A stretch of 64,000 nucleotides of DNA from Aeromonas encheleia (GTDB taxonomy: Bacteria; Pseudomonadota; Gammaproteobacteria; Enterobacterales; Aeromonadaceae), in contig NZ_LR134376.1 of assembly GCF_900637545.1 (NCBI RefSeq), positions 1,941,001 to 2,005,000 of the forward strand. The letters run 5' to 3'. The notes under the pieces were generated by a model. It saw only the letters and a list, made by a program, of their open reading frames with translations. It was not told the origin of the DNA and searched no databases. Position 1 is the first letter of the stretch, and every line of letters starts with the position of its first letter. Positions 36,974-45,036 of this stretch are shown here, in pieces. Both the position numbers and the translations under genes were made by a program.

Positions 36974-37732
36974 ATGGATGACCTGCTAGCCCCCGTTCGC
37001 CAGTTCCTGCATTGTGAGACCCCGGATGCCTGGGTAGAGATGGCGCGGGATCCCGCCCAATTGCCGACCCTGCTTATCGATCACGCCAATTGCGAGAACA
37101 AGGCCGCCCTGACCGCCCACAGCCTGGTGCGTCGCTACTGCCTGCCCAAGGGCAAGCGCCACCTGCTGCCCAAGCTGGCGTTCTACCGGGAACTGGACGC
37201 CATCCCCGAGAAGGCCGAGATCCTCGGCAAGCGAATCATGGGGGAGTCGGATCGAAGCGTGTTTGCCGAACTGGAGCGCAACCCCCTGCTGTTTCCCATG
37301 GTGCGGCTCATCCAGGAGGAGCTGCATCACTTCGAGCAAGTGCTGGAGATCATGGCCGCCCGCGGCATCCCCTACGGCCCGGTCAGCGCCTCCCGTTATG
37401 CCCGCAGTCTGCTAAAGCATGTGCGCACCTACGAGCCCGCCGCCGTGGTCGACAAGATGATCATCGGTGCCTATATAGAGGCGCGCTCCTGCGAGCGCTT
37501 CGCGAAGATAGCCCCCCATCTGGACGAGGAGCTGGGGCGCTTCTATGTCTCATTGCTGCGCTCGGAGGCGCGCCACTACCAGGACTACCTGGCACTGGCG
37601 GAGCAATATGCGGAGGAGGATATCAGCGAGCGGGTGGCCTTCTTCGGCGAGATAGAGGCAGAGCTCATTAGTTCGCCGGATCCGCAGTTCAGGTTCCATA
37701 GCGGACCGCCTGTCAGATCTGACAGTTGTTGA
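36974..37732 (+). CDS. miaE: tRNA-(ms2io6A)-hydroxylase MiaE
   Basis: Oxygen-dependent diiron enzyme hydroxylating the isopentenyl group of ms2i6A37 in tRNA. It has 252 residues. Carboxylate and histidine ligands lie in EELHHFEQVLE, GAYIEARSCERF and SEARHYQDYLAL, the spaced E/ExxH pattern of the family. The start MDDLLAPVRQFL was chosen by homology; the frame is open further upstream. It stands alone with its own terminator. Confidence 0.93.
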   Translation: MDDLLAPVRQFLHCETPDAWVEMARDPAQLPTLLIDHANCENKAALTAHSLVRRYCLPKGKRHLLPKLAFYRELDAIPEKAEILGKRIMGESDRSVFAELERNPLLFPMVRLIQEELHHFEQVLEIMAARGIPYGPVSASRYARSLLKHVRTYEPAAVVDKMIIGAYIEARSCERFAKIAPHLDEELGRFYVSLLRSEARHYQDYLALAEQYAEEDISERVAFFGEIEAELISSPDPQFRFHSGPPVRSDSC

Positions 37733-37801
37733 ACCCCAAGGGGGCACCTACTATCTCGGTGTTCCTACTACGAGCGACGCAATCACTTTTTGAGCGCAAT
37801 T

Positions 37802-37827
37802 CCCGGCCCACAAGCCGGGTTTTTTTA
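37802..37827 (+). terminator. miaE terminator
   Basis: CCCGGC/GCCGGG stem followed by seven T residues. Confidence 0.88.
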
Positions 37828-37847
37828 TGCCTGAAAAACGAGGGAAC

Positions 37848-37868
37848 GGCCGCGCCGGGTCCGCGGCC
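37848..37868 (-). terminator. Probable sap operon terminator
   Basis: GGCCGCG/CGCGGCC stem with a 7-base loop; on the minus strand a CGTTTTT stretch follows about 10 bases later. Confidence 0.55.
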
Positions 37869-37874
37869 TAGACA

Positions 37875-38660
37875 TCATCTGCGGTATTCGTTGTTGTAGT
37901 TCTGGATGAGGCGGCGGGTCACCTCGTGCTGGGGATCGGCAAACACCTTGAGGGTCTTGCCGCGCTCCACCACCCGGCCGTCATGCATCACCAGCACCTC
38001 GTCGCTGATGTGGCTGACGATGCCGAGATCGTTGGCCACCAGCACATAGCTCAGCCCCGTGGTCTCCTGCATCTCCAGCAGCAGATTGATGATCTGGGAG
38101 CGTACCGAGATGTCCAGGGTCGACAGCGCCTCGTCGGCCACCACTATCTTGGGATTGAGGATCAGGGCGCGGGCCAGCCCCACCCGCTGCTGCTGACCGG
38201 CGGAGAGCATCTGCGGGTAGAAGAGGGCGTGGTCGGGCAGCATGCCCACCATGCGCAGGGTCTGCACCACCTTGTCCTTGCGCTCCTCCTCGCTCATCTC
38301 GGTGTTGAGGCGCAGCGGCGTCTCCAGGATCTGGCCGACCCGGATCTTGCGGTTGAGCGAGGTGTTGGGGTCCTGAAAGATCATCCGCAGCAGCTTGCAG
38401 CGGGTCTGATAGTCACCGTGCACCAGGGGCTGCCCCTCGATGGCGATCTCGCCGCCGCTGGGCTCTATCATGCCCGCCAGGATGCGCGCCAGCGTGCTCT
38501 TGCCGGAGCCGGCCTCGCCGACGATGGCCAGGGTCTGGCCCACCTCCAGATTGAACGAGAGCGGCTTGATGGCCTCCACCGCCTGGCGTCTGAACAGGCC
38601 GGTACGGTTCTGGTAGGTCTTGCAGAGGCCTCTGACCTGCAACAGGGAGGGTTCGATCAC
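37875..38660 (-). CDS. sapF: Peptide transporter ATP-binding protein SapF
   Basis: One of two ATPases of the SapABCDF ABC importer, linked to antimicrobial-peptide resistance and putrescine or peptide transport. It has 261 residues with Walker A GEAGSGKSTLA at residue 48, signature LSAGQQQRVGLARAL and Walker B IVVADEAL. The start is GTG (38660), with AAGGAG upstream, and overlaps a minigene stop as GTGA. It is the last gene of the operon. Confidence 0.94.
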   Translation of the reverse strand: MIEPSLLQVRGLCKTYQNRTGLFRRQAVEAIKPLSFNLEVGQTLAIVGEAGSGKSTLARILAGMIEPSGGEIAIEGQPLVHGDYQTRCKLLRMIFQDPNTSLNRKIRVGQILETPLRLNTEMSEEERKDKVVQTLRMVGMLPDHALFYPQMLSAGQQQRVGLARALILNPKIVVADEALSTLDISVRSQIINLLLEMQETTGLSYVLVANDLGIVSHISDEVLVMHDGRVVERGKTLKVFADPQHEVTRRLIQNYNNEYRR

Positions 38661-38710
38661 AGGCTTGGCTCCTTGGCGAGCGACGGCGTCGCCACAGACG
38701 GATGATTCAT
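38657..38710 (-). CDS. Junction minigene 3 before sapF (17 aa)
   Basis: A 17-codon frame filling the space between the previous minigene stop and sapF, overlapping the sapF GTG start as GTGA. Its end KEPSL echoes the EPSL at SapF residues 3-6 in a different frame, so it may derive from the sapF start. It is the least certain of the three. Confidence 0.3.
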   Translation of the reverse strand: MNHPSVATPSLAKEPSL

Positions 38711-38712
38711 GT

Positions 38713-38784
38713 TCATTTCTTCGGCTCTGCCATGTTCAGGGGGAAGTGGCAACTGATACCTGGCTGGCCCCTGGCGTTGCTCAT
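38713..38784 (-). CDS. Junction minigene 2, SapD tail copy (23 aa)
   Basis: A 23-codon frame starting MSNARGQPGIS and ending CHFPLNMAEPKK, a near copy of the SapD C-terminus [12 protein letters not shown]. The ATG aligns with an internal ATG of sapD (38943). It follows minigene 1 with a spacer TCCGGACCC. Confidence 0.5.
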   Translation of the reverse strand: MSNARGQPGISCHFPLNMAEPKK

Positions 38785-38793
38785 GGGTCCGGA

Positions 38794-38865
38794 TCATTTC
38801 TTCGGTTCGTCCATGTTCAGGGGGAAGTGGCAGCTGATACCTGGCTGGCCCCTGGCGTTGCTCAT
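38794..38865 (-). CDS. Junction minigene 1, SapD tail copy (23 aa)
   Basis: A 23-codon frame beginning nine bases after the sapD stop. It starts MSNARGQPGIS and ends [12 protein letters not shown], identical to SapD in its last 12 residues. With its own ATG it could be a free peptide or a ribosome relay toward sapF; no function is known. Confidence 0.5.
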   Translation of the reverse strand: MSNARGQPGISCHFPLNMDEPKK

Positions 38866-38874
38866 GGGTCCGGA

Positions 38875-39873
38875 TCATTTCTTCGGTTCGTCCATGTTCA
38901 ACGGAAAGTGACAACTGAACTGATGACCCTTGACCTTGCTCATCAGCGGGGTCTGCACGCACTGCTTCTGGGCATAGGGACAGCGGGGGCCGAGGCGACA
39001 GCCGATGGGCAGGTGTTGCAGCGGTGGAATCACCCCGGGCAGGGTCTCGAGCCGGGACTTGTGGCGCACCAGCTTGTCAAAGTCCGGAATGGACTTGAGC
39101 AGGGCGTCCGTATAGGGGTGATGGGGCGAGGTCAGGATCTGCTCCCGGGTGCCCACCTCCACCATCTGGCCGCAGTACATGATGTTGATGGTATCGGTCA
39201 GGTTGGCGATGGCGGCGATGTCGTTGCTGATGATGAGGATGGTGGTGTTGCCCAGCTTGTTCATCTTGTCCAGCAGCCGCAGGATCTGGGAGTGGGTAGT
39301 CGACTCCATGGCGCTGGTGGGCTCATCGGCCACCAGCAGTCGCGGCTGGTTGGCGATGGCCATGGCGATCATCACCTTCTGGCACATGCCGTCCGACAGC
39401 TCGTGAGGGTAGGCCCGCATCACCTTGCGGTGATCCTTGACCCCCACCCGGTGCAGCAGGGCGATGGCTCTCTTCTTGCGCCACTGGAAGCGCTGCCAGA
39501 ACTTGCCGACGAAGGAGTCGGTCGGGATGGCCTCTTCCAGCTGGGTGCCTATCTCCTCCGAGGGATCGAGGCAGCTGATGGGGTCCTGGAAGATCATGGC
39601 GATCTCGCGACCCATGATGCGGCGGCGCTCCTTGGGGGCCATGGTCAGCAGATCCATGTCGTTGAAGCGCATCCTGTCGGCGCGCACCGTCCAGTTGTCC
39701 TTCTGGATGCCGACGATCACCTTGGCGACCAGGCTCTTGCCGGAGCCGGATTCCCCCACCAGGCCCCGGATCTCCCCCTCGTTCAGGGTCAGGCTGACCC
39801 TGTCCACCGCCTTGACCTTGCCCTGGGGGGTGTCGATTTCTATGGTCAGGTTGCGTATGTCGAGCAAGGGCAT
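38875..39873 (-). CDS. sapD: Peptide transporter ATP-binding protein SapD
   Basis: Second ATPase of the Sap importer; in E. coli SapD also supports Trk potassium uptake. It has 332 residues with Walker [12 protein letters not shown] at residue 40, signature [14 protein letters not shown], Walker [12 protein letters not shown], and the cysteine-containing oligopeptide C-terminal region ([15 protein letters not shown]). Its start shares one base with a minigene stop (TGATG), and its tail is duplicated downstream. Confidence 0.95.
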   Translation of the reverse strand: MPLLDIRNLTIEIDTPQGKVKAVDRVSLTLNEGEIRGLVGESGSGKSLVAKVIVGIQKDNWTVRADRMRFNDMDLLTMAPKERRRIMGREIAMIFQDPISCLDPSEEIGTQLEEAIPTDSFVGKFWQRFQWRKKRAIALLHRVGVKDHRKVMRAYPHELSDGMCQKVMIAMAIANQPRLLVADEPTSAMESTTHSQILRLLDKMNKLGNTTILIISNDIAAIANLTDTINIMYCGQMVEVGTREQILTSPHHPYTDALLKSIPDFDKLVRHKSRLETLPGVIPPLQHLPIGCRLGPRCPYAQKQCVQTPLMSKVKGHQFSCHFPLNMDEPKK

Positions 39874-39956
39874 CAGTGGCGCTCCTCATGAGGGTGTGGC
39901 AGGGCGTGCTGCATCTGGGCCATGCCGTCCTTGATGGTATAGAGCCGCAGTATCAT
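39873..39956 (-). CDS. Junction minigene between sapC and sapD (27 aa)
   Basis: A 27-codon frame that exactly fills the sapC-sapD gap: its ATG shares a base with the sapC stop and its stop shares a base with the sapD ATG (TGATG at both ends). The beginning MILRLYTIK loosely recalls SapD ([12 protein letters not shown]), and both ends carry a GAGG stretch before TGATG. It is probably an older, more diverged case of junction duplication. Confidence 0.4.
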   Translation of the reverse strand: MILRLYTIKDGMAQMQHALPHPHEERH

Positions 39957-40849
39957 CAATCGTTCCCCTCTTTAAGCGCTTCGCGGATCCCTTCACCCAC
40001 CAGGTTAGTCACCAGCACGCTGAACAAAATGGCCATGCCCGGCAGGGTCACGGTCCAGGGGGCGAGATAGATGAGATCGCTCGAATCGGCCAGCATGGCG
40101 CCCCACTCGGGTTGCGGCGACTGGGCGCCGAGCCCGAGAAAGCCCACCGCCGAGATATCCAGGATGGCGGCGGAGAGGGTACGGGTGGTCTGCGCCACCA
40201 GGGTCTCCACTATGTTCGGCAGCACGGCGAGCCGCATGATGCGCCAAGGGGGCGAGCCGTCGAGGCGGCTGGCGATGATGTACTCCTTCTGCATCTCGGT
40301 GTGGACCGCGTTGTAGGTCGCCCGGATGAAGGGAGGAATGAGCGCCAGCGTGATGGCGATCAGGGTGTTGAACAGGCCAGGCCCCAGGATGGCGACCACT
40401 ATGATGGCCAGCAGCAGGGAGGGGATGGAGAGCAGGGTATCGAGCAGGTGATGGAGCACGCTCGATTTTACCCCCTTGCTCATGCCACCGAGGATGCCGA
40501 TGGCGGAGCCGACGATGAGCGCGATCACCACCACCAGCAGGGCGTTGCCGAAGGTAAGCCTTGCCCCTACCACGAGGCGGGAGAGGATGTCGCGGCCCAG
40601 ATCGTCGGTGCCGAGGAAGTAGTCGATGTTGCCGGTGCTGGCCCAGGAGGGGGCCAGCAGCAGACGGCTGCTGTGTTGATCGTCGATGCCGTAGGGCACC
40701 ACCAGGGGACCGACCAGGGTGATCAGCAGCAGCAGGCCGAAGCACCAGAGGCCGCCCATGGCCAGCGGGTTGCGACGATAGGAGGCCCAGGTCTGCTCCA
40801 GTGGGGAGAGGATCTTGAGCTCCGGATAGATGTTCGATTTATCTTGCAT
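39956..40849 (-). CDS. sapC: Peptide transporter permease SapC
   Basis: Inner-membrane permease of the Sap importer. It has 297 residues with about six helices and the binding-protein-dependent transport loop around residues 200-225 (ASRLDGSPPWRIMRLAVLP type EAA motif). The N-terminal cytoplasmic part (QTWASYRRNPLA) and FLGTDDLGRDILSR are typical of DppC/SapC. Confidence 0.94.
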   Translation of the reverse strand: MQDKSNIYPELKILSPLEQTWASYRRNPLAMGGLWCFGLLLLITLVGPLVVPYGIDDQHSSRLLLAPSWASTGNIDYFLGTDDLGRDILSRLVVGARLTFGNALLVVVIALIVGSAIGILGGMSKGVKSSVLHHLLDTLLSIPSLLLAIIVVAILGPGLFNTLIAITLALIPPFIRATYNAVHTEMQKEYIIASRLDGSPPWRIMRLAVLPNIVETLVAQTTRTLSAAILDISAVGFLGLGAQSPQPEWGAMLADSSDLIYLAPWTVTLPGMAILFSVLVTNLVGEGIREALKEGND

Positions 40850-41015
40850 AAGTCAGGCTCCAGCCCAGGCCATGAGCAGGTTCAATCTTGTTTTGCATAG
40901 CGTTCTTTGCGTCGTGCCGGGTACAGCATGACGGCGGTGAGCAGCGCGGCGCTGACAGCATAGAGAGAGGGCAAGATGGGCTCACCATAGGTTCGTGTTC
41001 AATCTTGTTTTGCAT
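40839..41015 (-). CDS. Nested junction frame between sapB and sapC (58 aa)
   Basis: An open frame starting inside the sapB tail and ending just inside sapC. It begins MQNKIE and has MQNKIE again at residue 40, because the sapB/sapC junction is tandemly repeated; the SapC start MQDKS is related. This suggests sapB and sapC once overlapped by about 17 bases and duplication pushed them apart. Coding status is doubtful. Confidence 0.3.
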   Translation of the reverse strand: MQNKIEHEPMVSPSCPLSMLSAPRCSPPSCCTRHDAKNAMQNKIEPAHGLGWSLTYAR

Positions 41016-41114
41016 AGAGCTCTTTGCGCCGTGCCGGGTACATGATGGTGGTGAGCAGCTCGGTGCTGACGCTGATGAAGATCACGAAGCTGGCGACCAC
41101 CAGGGTCGCGCCCC
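40881..41114 (-). repeat. Tandem duplication of the sapB end (period 117 bp)
   Basis: The sapB tail (ending YPARRKELYAKQD) recurs downstream as YPARRKERYAKQD with the same stop. The similarity extends back through AALLTAVML versus TELLTTIM. A third, shorter echo (TATGCAAGAT) is the sapC start itself. Confidence 0.85.
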
Positions 41115-41958
41115 GGATGGCGGCGTAGTCCTGCAGCGCTATGCTGTTGACCAGCCAGCGGCCGATGCCGGGCCAGTCGAACACCACCTCGGTGATCATG
41201 GCGGAGGTGAGCACGCTGCCCAGTTGCAGGCCGAGCAGCGGCAGCACCGGGGGCAGGGCATTCTTGAGACCATGGCGCCAGACGATCTGGCGGCGGGAGA
41301 GGCCCCGGCTTGCCGCGGCCTTAATGTAGTTCTGCTTCAGCACGTCGATGAGCGAGCTGCGCACGTGGCGGATCACCTCGGTGGTGGGCACCACGGCCAG
41401 CACCAGCGACGGCAGCACCAGATGGCGCAGGGCATCGTGCAAGGCCGCCTCCCGCCAGGGCTCCTGGCTCAGCAGCACGTCTATGATGGCGATGCCGGTG
41501 ATGGAGGGCACGTCATAGAGCAGGCTGATCTGGCCCGAGGCCGGCAGCCAGCCGAGATCCAGCGAGAAGAACATCACCATTAGCAGGGCCAGCCAGAACA
41601 CCGGCACGGCGTAGCCGATGAGGCCGGCGGTCATGATGGAGAGATCCAAGGAGCGGCCCTGATAGAGCGCGGCCAGGGTACCGAGCGGGATCCCCAGCAG
41701 CAGCGAGATGGCGAAGGCCGTGATGCAGAGGGTCAGGGTCGCCGGGAAGTAGTGGCGGATCTCCTCCAGCACCGGCAGGCCGGAGACGCTGGACAGCCCG
41801 AGATCGCCGGCGAAGATACGCCGCAGGAAGTCCGGGTAGCCATGGCCGAAGTCCAGCACCTGACCGATGAGGCGAGACTCCAACAGATAGGCGCCCAGGG
41901 TCAGCACCAGCAGGGTGATCAGCAGCAGGCTGATGCGGCGCAGAATATAAAAGAACAT
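40999..41958 (-). CDS. sapB: Peptide transporter permease SapB
   Basis: Inner-membrane permease pairing with SapC. It has 319 residues with about six helices, an N-terminal MFFYILRRISLLLITLLVL helix, and the EAA loop AAASRGLSRRQIVWRHGLKN near 215. The ATG at 41958 follows GGAGGGCTAACC. The frame is open upstream, but homology supports this start. Confidence 0.94.
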   Translation of the reverse strand: MFFYILRRISLLLITLLVLTLGAYLLESRLIGQVLDFGHGYPDFLRRIFAGDLGLSSVSGLPVLEEIRHYFPATLTLCITAFAISLLLGIPLGTLAALYQGRSLDLSIMTAGLIGYAVPVFWLALLMVMFFSLDLGWLPASGQISLLYDVPSITGIAIIDVLLSQEPWREAALHDALRHLVLPSLVLAVVPTTEVIRHVRSSLIDVLKQNYIKAAASRGLSRRQIVWRHGLKNALPPVLPLLGLQLGSVLTSAMITEVVFDWPGIGRWLVNSIALQDYAAIRGATLVVASFVIFISVSTELLTTIMYPARRKELYAKQD

Positions 41959-42037
41959 GGTTAGCCCTCCGCACTCGGGTGCGTCGATGACAGGGGAGGC
42001 CGGCTGCCGCTGCCGGGATGGGGATAGAGACGCATGC

Positions 42038-43639
42038 TTACTCCCGGTAGGCCTGGTTGAAGGTGGTGCCACCGAAGGGCATGAGGGTCAGCCCCTGGAT
42101 ATCGCTGCGGCTCACCTGGGTGCGCAGGGCATGGGCCAGCGGGATCAGCGGCAACTGCTCATTGAGCAGGGTCTGGGCATAGTAGTAATTGCGCAGGCGG
42201 AAGGCGAGCTGGGGCGTGGTCACCGCATCGTCCAGCAGCTGATCGAAGGCCGGGCTGCACCAGCGGCTGTAGTTGTTGCCCCGCTCGACCGCGGCGCAGC
42301 TCAGCAGCTGGCGGAAGAAGTTGTCCGGGTCGGCGTTGTCGGCGATCCAGCCGGAGAGCAGGCTGTCGTACTGGCCCTTGGCGAGGCGGGTCTCGATGAC
42401 CGGCCAGGCCTGCTGCACTATCTTCAGCTTCACCCCTATCTTGGCGAGATCGCTGCGCATCAGCTGGGCGGTCTTGAGGCCGTCCGGGTTGTAGGGGCGC
42501 GCCCCCGGCTGCACCAGCACCTGCATCTCGAAACCATGAGGGAGGCCGGCCTCCTTGAGCAACTGGCGGGCGAGCTTCAGGTCCGGCTGACGCAGTTGCA
42601 GGGAGGGGTTGTAACCCCAGGAGAGCGGCGGCAGCAGGCTGGTGGCCGGCTGCCCGGTCTCGAAGTAGACCGCATGCAGCAGGTTCTGCACGTTGATGGC
42701 GCTGGCCAGCGCCTGGCGCACCTGCACCTTGTTGAAGGGGGCCTTGCGGGTATTGAGTGCCAGGAAGGCGACGTTCATGCCCGACTGGATCGACAGGTTG
42801 AGATCCGGATCCTTGTCGATCACCGACAGCTGGCTGGCGGAGGGGGTGCTCATCACGTCGCACTCGCCGGTCAGCAGCTTGGCGAGCCGCTTGGACGACT
42901 TGGGGGTGATGTCGTAGATCAGCTGCTCAATCTTGGCCTCGCCGCCCCAGTAGCCGGGATGGCGCAGGTAACGGATGAACTCGTTGTGGCGGTACTCCTT
43001 GAAGCTGAAAGGCCCGGTGCCTATGGGGCGATTGTCGAGCAGCGCCGGGGTGCCGGCCTTGATCATCTGCTCGCCATACTCGGCCGACAACACCACGGCG
43101 TAGTCGCTGGCCAGGGTGGCGAGGAAGGAGGCATCCGGCCGGTTGAGCTCGAACACCACCTCATAGGGGCCCTGCTTGTAGACCCGCTTGATGAGGGAGG
43201 CCAGCCCGAGGCTGTAGAAATAGGGGTACTCGCCGCCGGAGATGGTGTGGAACGGGTGGTGTTCGTCCAGCAGGCGCTGGTAGGTGAACAGCACGTCGTC
43301 GGCGTTGAACTGGCGGGAAGGGCTGAACCAGGGGGTGCGATGGAAGGTCACCCCCTTGCGCAGGTTCAGGGTATAGGAGAGCCCATCGTCGCTGCTGTGC
43401 CAGTGGGTGGCCAGGCCCCCCTCGATGCTCAGGGTATTGGCGTTCACCTCGAGCAGGCGATCATAGAGCGGGCGGGCGCTGGCATCCAGGGTCACCCCCG
43501 AATTGGCGAGCTGCGGGTTGAAGGTCTGGGGAGCCCCTTCGACGCAGTAGACGAGCCCTGTCTTGGAGGCCTCTGTCTGTTTCTGACAGCCGGTGACCAG
43601 GACCAGGAGACCGAGCAGCAGTGGTTTGAGCATTCTCAT
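42038..43639 (-). CDS. sapA: Peptide transporter substrate-binding protein SapA
   Basis: Solute-binding component of the Sap importer, family 5. It has 533 residues. The N-terminus is a lipoprotein signal (MRMLKPLLLGLLVLVTGC, lipobox VTGC, C18), whereas E. coli SapA is a soluble periplasmic protein. Family features include the early FVYC/LVYC-type segment, GTGPFSFKEYRHNEF and GWIADNADPDNFFRQLLSCAA. It is the first gene of the sap operon, downstream of and in the same direction as pspF. Confidence 0.93.
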   Translation of the reverse strand: MRMLKPLLLGLLVLVTGCQKQTEASKTGLVYCVEGAPQTFNPQLANSGVTLDASARPLYDRLLEVNANTLSIEGGLATHWHSSDDGLSYTLNLRKGVTFHRTPWFSPSRQFNADDVLFTYQRLLDEHHPFHTISGGEYPYFYSLGLASLIKRVYKQGPYEVVFELNRPDASFLATLASDYAVVLSAEYGEQMIKAGTPALLDNRPIGTGPFSFKEYRHNEFIRYLRHPGYWGGEAKIEQLIYDITPKSSKRLAKLLTGECDVMSTPSASQLSVIDKDPDLNLSIQSGMNVAFLALNTRKAPFNKVQVRQALASAINVQNLLHAVYFETGQPATSLLPPLSWGYNPSLQLRQPDLKLARQLLKEAGLPHGFEMQVLVQPGARPYNPDGLKTAQLMRSDLAKIGVKLKIVQQAWPVIETRLAKGQYDSLLSGWIADNADPDNFFRQLLSCAAVERGNNYSRWCSPAFDQLLDDAVTTPQLAFRLRNYYYAQTLLNEQLPLIPLAHALRTQVSRSDIQGLTLMPFGGTTFNQAYRE

Positions 43640-43726
43640 TATGGAACCATGTTTTCATGCAGAGTTGCCCGCCGGGGGGCGGGCGCGTTGCAGGAGCCTG
43701 CCGGGCAGGGACTCCCTCTGTTGGGA

Positions 43727-43795
43727 TCAGTCGCTATCGCTGTCACCATCAAGCCGCGGGCATGTACGCAGCATGCTCCGAAATCGGTGATGACG
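43727..43795 (-). repeat. Diverged copy of the pspF 3' end
   Basis: Directly after the pspF stop the sequence again encodes HHRFRSMLRT and then DGDSDSD followed by TGA, matching the PspF end YHQFRGMLRK and its acidic tail. The core GCATGCTGCGTA is shared at the base level. No start codon is obvious for a separate peptide. Confidence 0.75.
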
Positions 43796-43800
43796 CCGGC

Positions 43801-44841
43801 TCAGTCGATGTCCGCGTTGCCATTGCTGTCATCTCCCTCGAGCAGTTGGTATTTACGCAGCATGCCCCGGAACTGGTGATAGCTCAGGGCCAGTAATTGA
43901 GCCGCTTTGCGCTGATTATACTGGGATTGCTGCATCGCTTGCTTGAGTAAATTAATCTCGTATTCCGCCACCGCCCCCTTGAGATCCAGCGGCAGGTTGT
44001 GGGCCTGTTGCCCGTCCGGCGCCGCCTCGACGGGGGAGGGTGCCAGGCCATTGGCGCGGGGGCGCCAGGGTGAATCGAACGGGTTGAGCACCAGCTCCGC
44101 GAGCGGCAGCTGGGGGTTGCCCTGGCGGTAGAGGCTGCGCTCCACCACGTTTTTCAGTTCGCGCACGTTGCCGGGCCAGGGATAGTCCAGCAATAGCTGG
44201 GTCGCCTTGCGAGAGAAACCGGCAAACAGCGGATAGCCCAGCTCCCGGGTCATGCTGTGGGCGAAGTGCTCCGCCAGCATCAGGATGTCGTCCCGCCGCT
44301 CCCGCAGCGGGGGCAGGGTGATGACGTCGAAGGCCAGCCGGTCCAGCAAGTCGTGGCGAAACTGGCCGCGCTCGGCCAGCCGCGGCAGATCCTCGTTGGT
44401 GGCGCACACCAGCCGCACATCCACCTTGAGCGGCTTGGCACCGCCGACCCGCTCGAACTCGCCATATTCGATGACCCGCAGCAGCTTCTCCTGCACCCGG
44501 GCGCTGGTGGTGGCCAGTTCGTCGAGGAACAGGGTGCCGCCATCGGCGCGCTCGAAGCGGCCCTGATGGCGCTTGGCGGCGCCGGTGAAGGAGCCCGCCT
44601 CGTGGCCGAACAGCTCGGTTTCCAACAGACTCTCGCTCAGGGTGGCGCAGTTGATGGTGACAAAGCTTTGATCCCAACGTCCCGAGAGATAATGTAGGCG
44701 GTGGGCGATGAGCTCCTTGCCGGTGCCCCGTTCGCCGATGATCAACACGGGTTTGCGCAGCGGCGCGAGGCGCGAGGTCTGTTCGATGATTTCGAGGAAG
44801 GCGTTGGACTCACCCAACAGGCTTTCCGTGTCCGTGGTCAT
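43801..44841 (-). CDS. pspF: Psp operon transcriptional activator PspF
   Basis: Sigma-54 enhancer-binding protein without a receiver domain, kept inactive by PspA. It has 346 residues with Walker A GERGTGKELIA at residue 36, the sigma-54 contact loop as GSFTGA instead of the common GAFTGA, FERADGGTLFLDELA, and a Fis-type helix-turn-helix at the end (YNQRKAAQLLALSYHQFRGM). An acidic tail extends beyond the E. coli end. It is divergent from pspA. Confidence 0.95.
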   Translation of the reverse strand: MTTDTESLLGESNAFLEIIEQTSRLAPLRKPVLIIGERGTGKELIAHRLHYLSGRWDQSFVTINCATLSESLLETELFGHEAGSFTGAAKRHQGRFERADGGTLFLDELATTSARVQEKLLRVIEYGEFERVGGAKPLKVDVRLVCATNEDLPRLAERGQFRHDLLDRLAFDVITLPPLRERRDDILMLAEHFAHSMTRELGYPLFAGFSRKATQLLLDYPWPGNVRELKNVVERSLYRQGNPQLPLAELVLNPFDSPWRPRANGLAPSPVEAAPDGQQAHNLPLDLKGAVAEYEINLLKQAMQQSQYNQRKAAQLLALSYHQFRGMLRKYQLLEGDDSNGNADID

Positions 44842-44974
44842 AATGATCCCTGTTCGGTGAAAAATCTGGTCAATCTTACCAAAAGTTAGTGTTTTTTATC
44901 ATCTCTTGTTTCGGGCATCTTGAAACTCATAGAGAGTGCCCATATAAATCAACAAGTTAAATTTCTTTCCAGAT

Positions 44975-44989
44975 TGGCACACAAGTTGC
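44975..44989 (+). promoter_or_regulatory. Sigma-54 promoter of pspABC
   Basis: TGGCAC-ACAAG-TTGC is an exact -24/-12 match (GG and GC ten bases apart), about 50 bases before the pspA start and opposite the sigma-54 activator gene pspF. PspF sites should lie between here and 44841. Confidence 0.9.
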
Positions 44990-45036
44990 CATTGTCAATG
45001 GAGAAACAACCCAATGCCCATCACAGGAGTACAATC

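Larger units (their letters stand above)
38713..38943 (-). repeat. SapD tail in three tandem copies (period about 81 bp)
   Basis: Copy 0 is the real end of sapD (38943-38875). Copies 1 and 2 follow with the same stop, AAGAAATGA. The two downstream copies are almost identical to each other, including the spacer TCCGGACCC, so the second doubling is more recent than the split from sapD. Confidence 0.88.

Noticed and set aside
41959-42037. A 24-codon frame in the sapA-sapB gap
   Set aside because: No similarity to the SapA end or SapB start; proline/serine-rich composition looks like chance.
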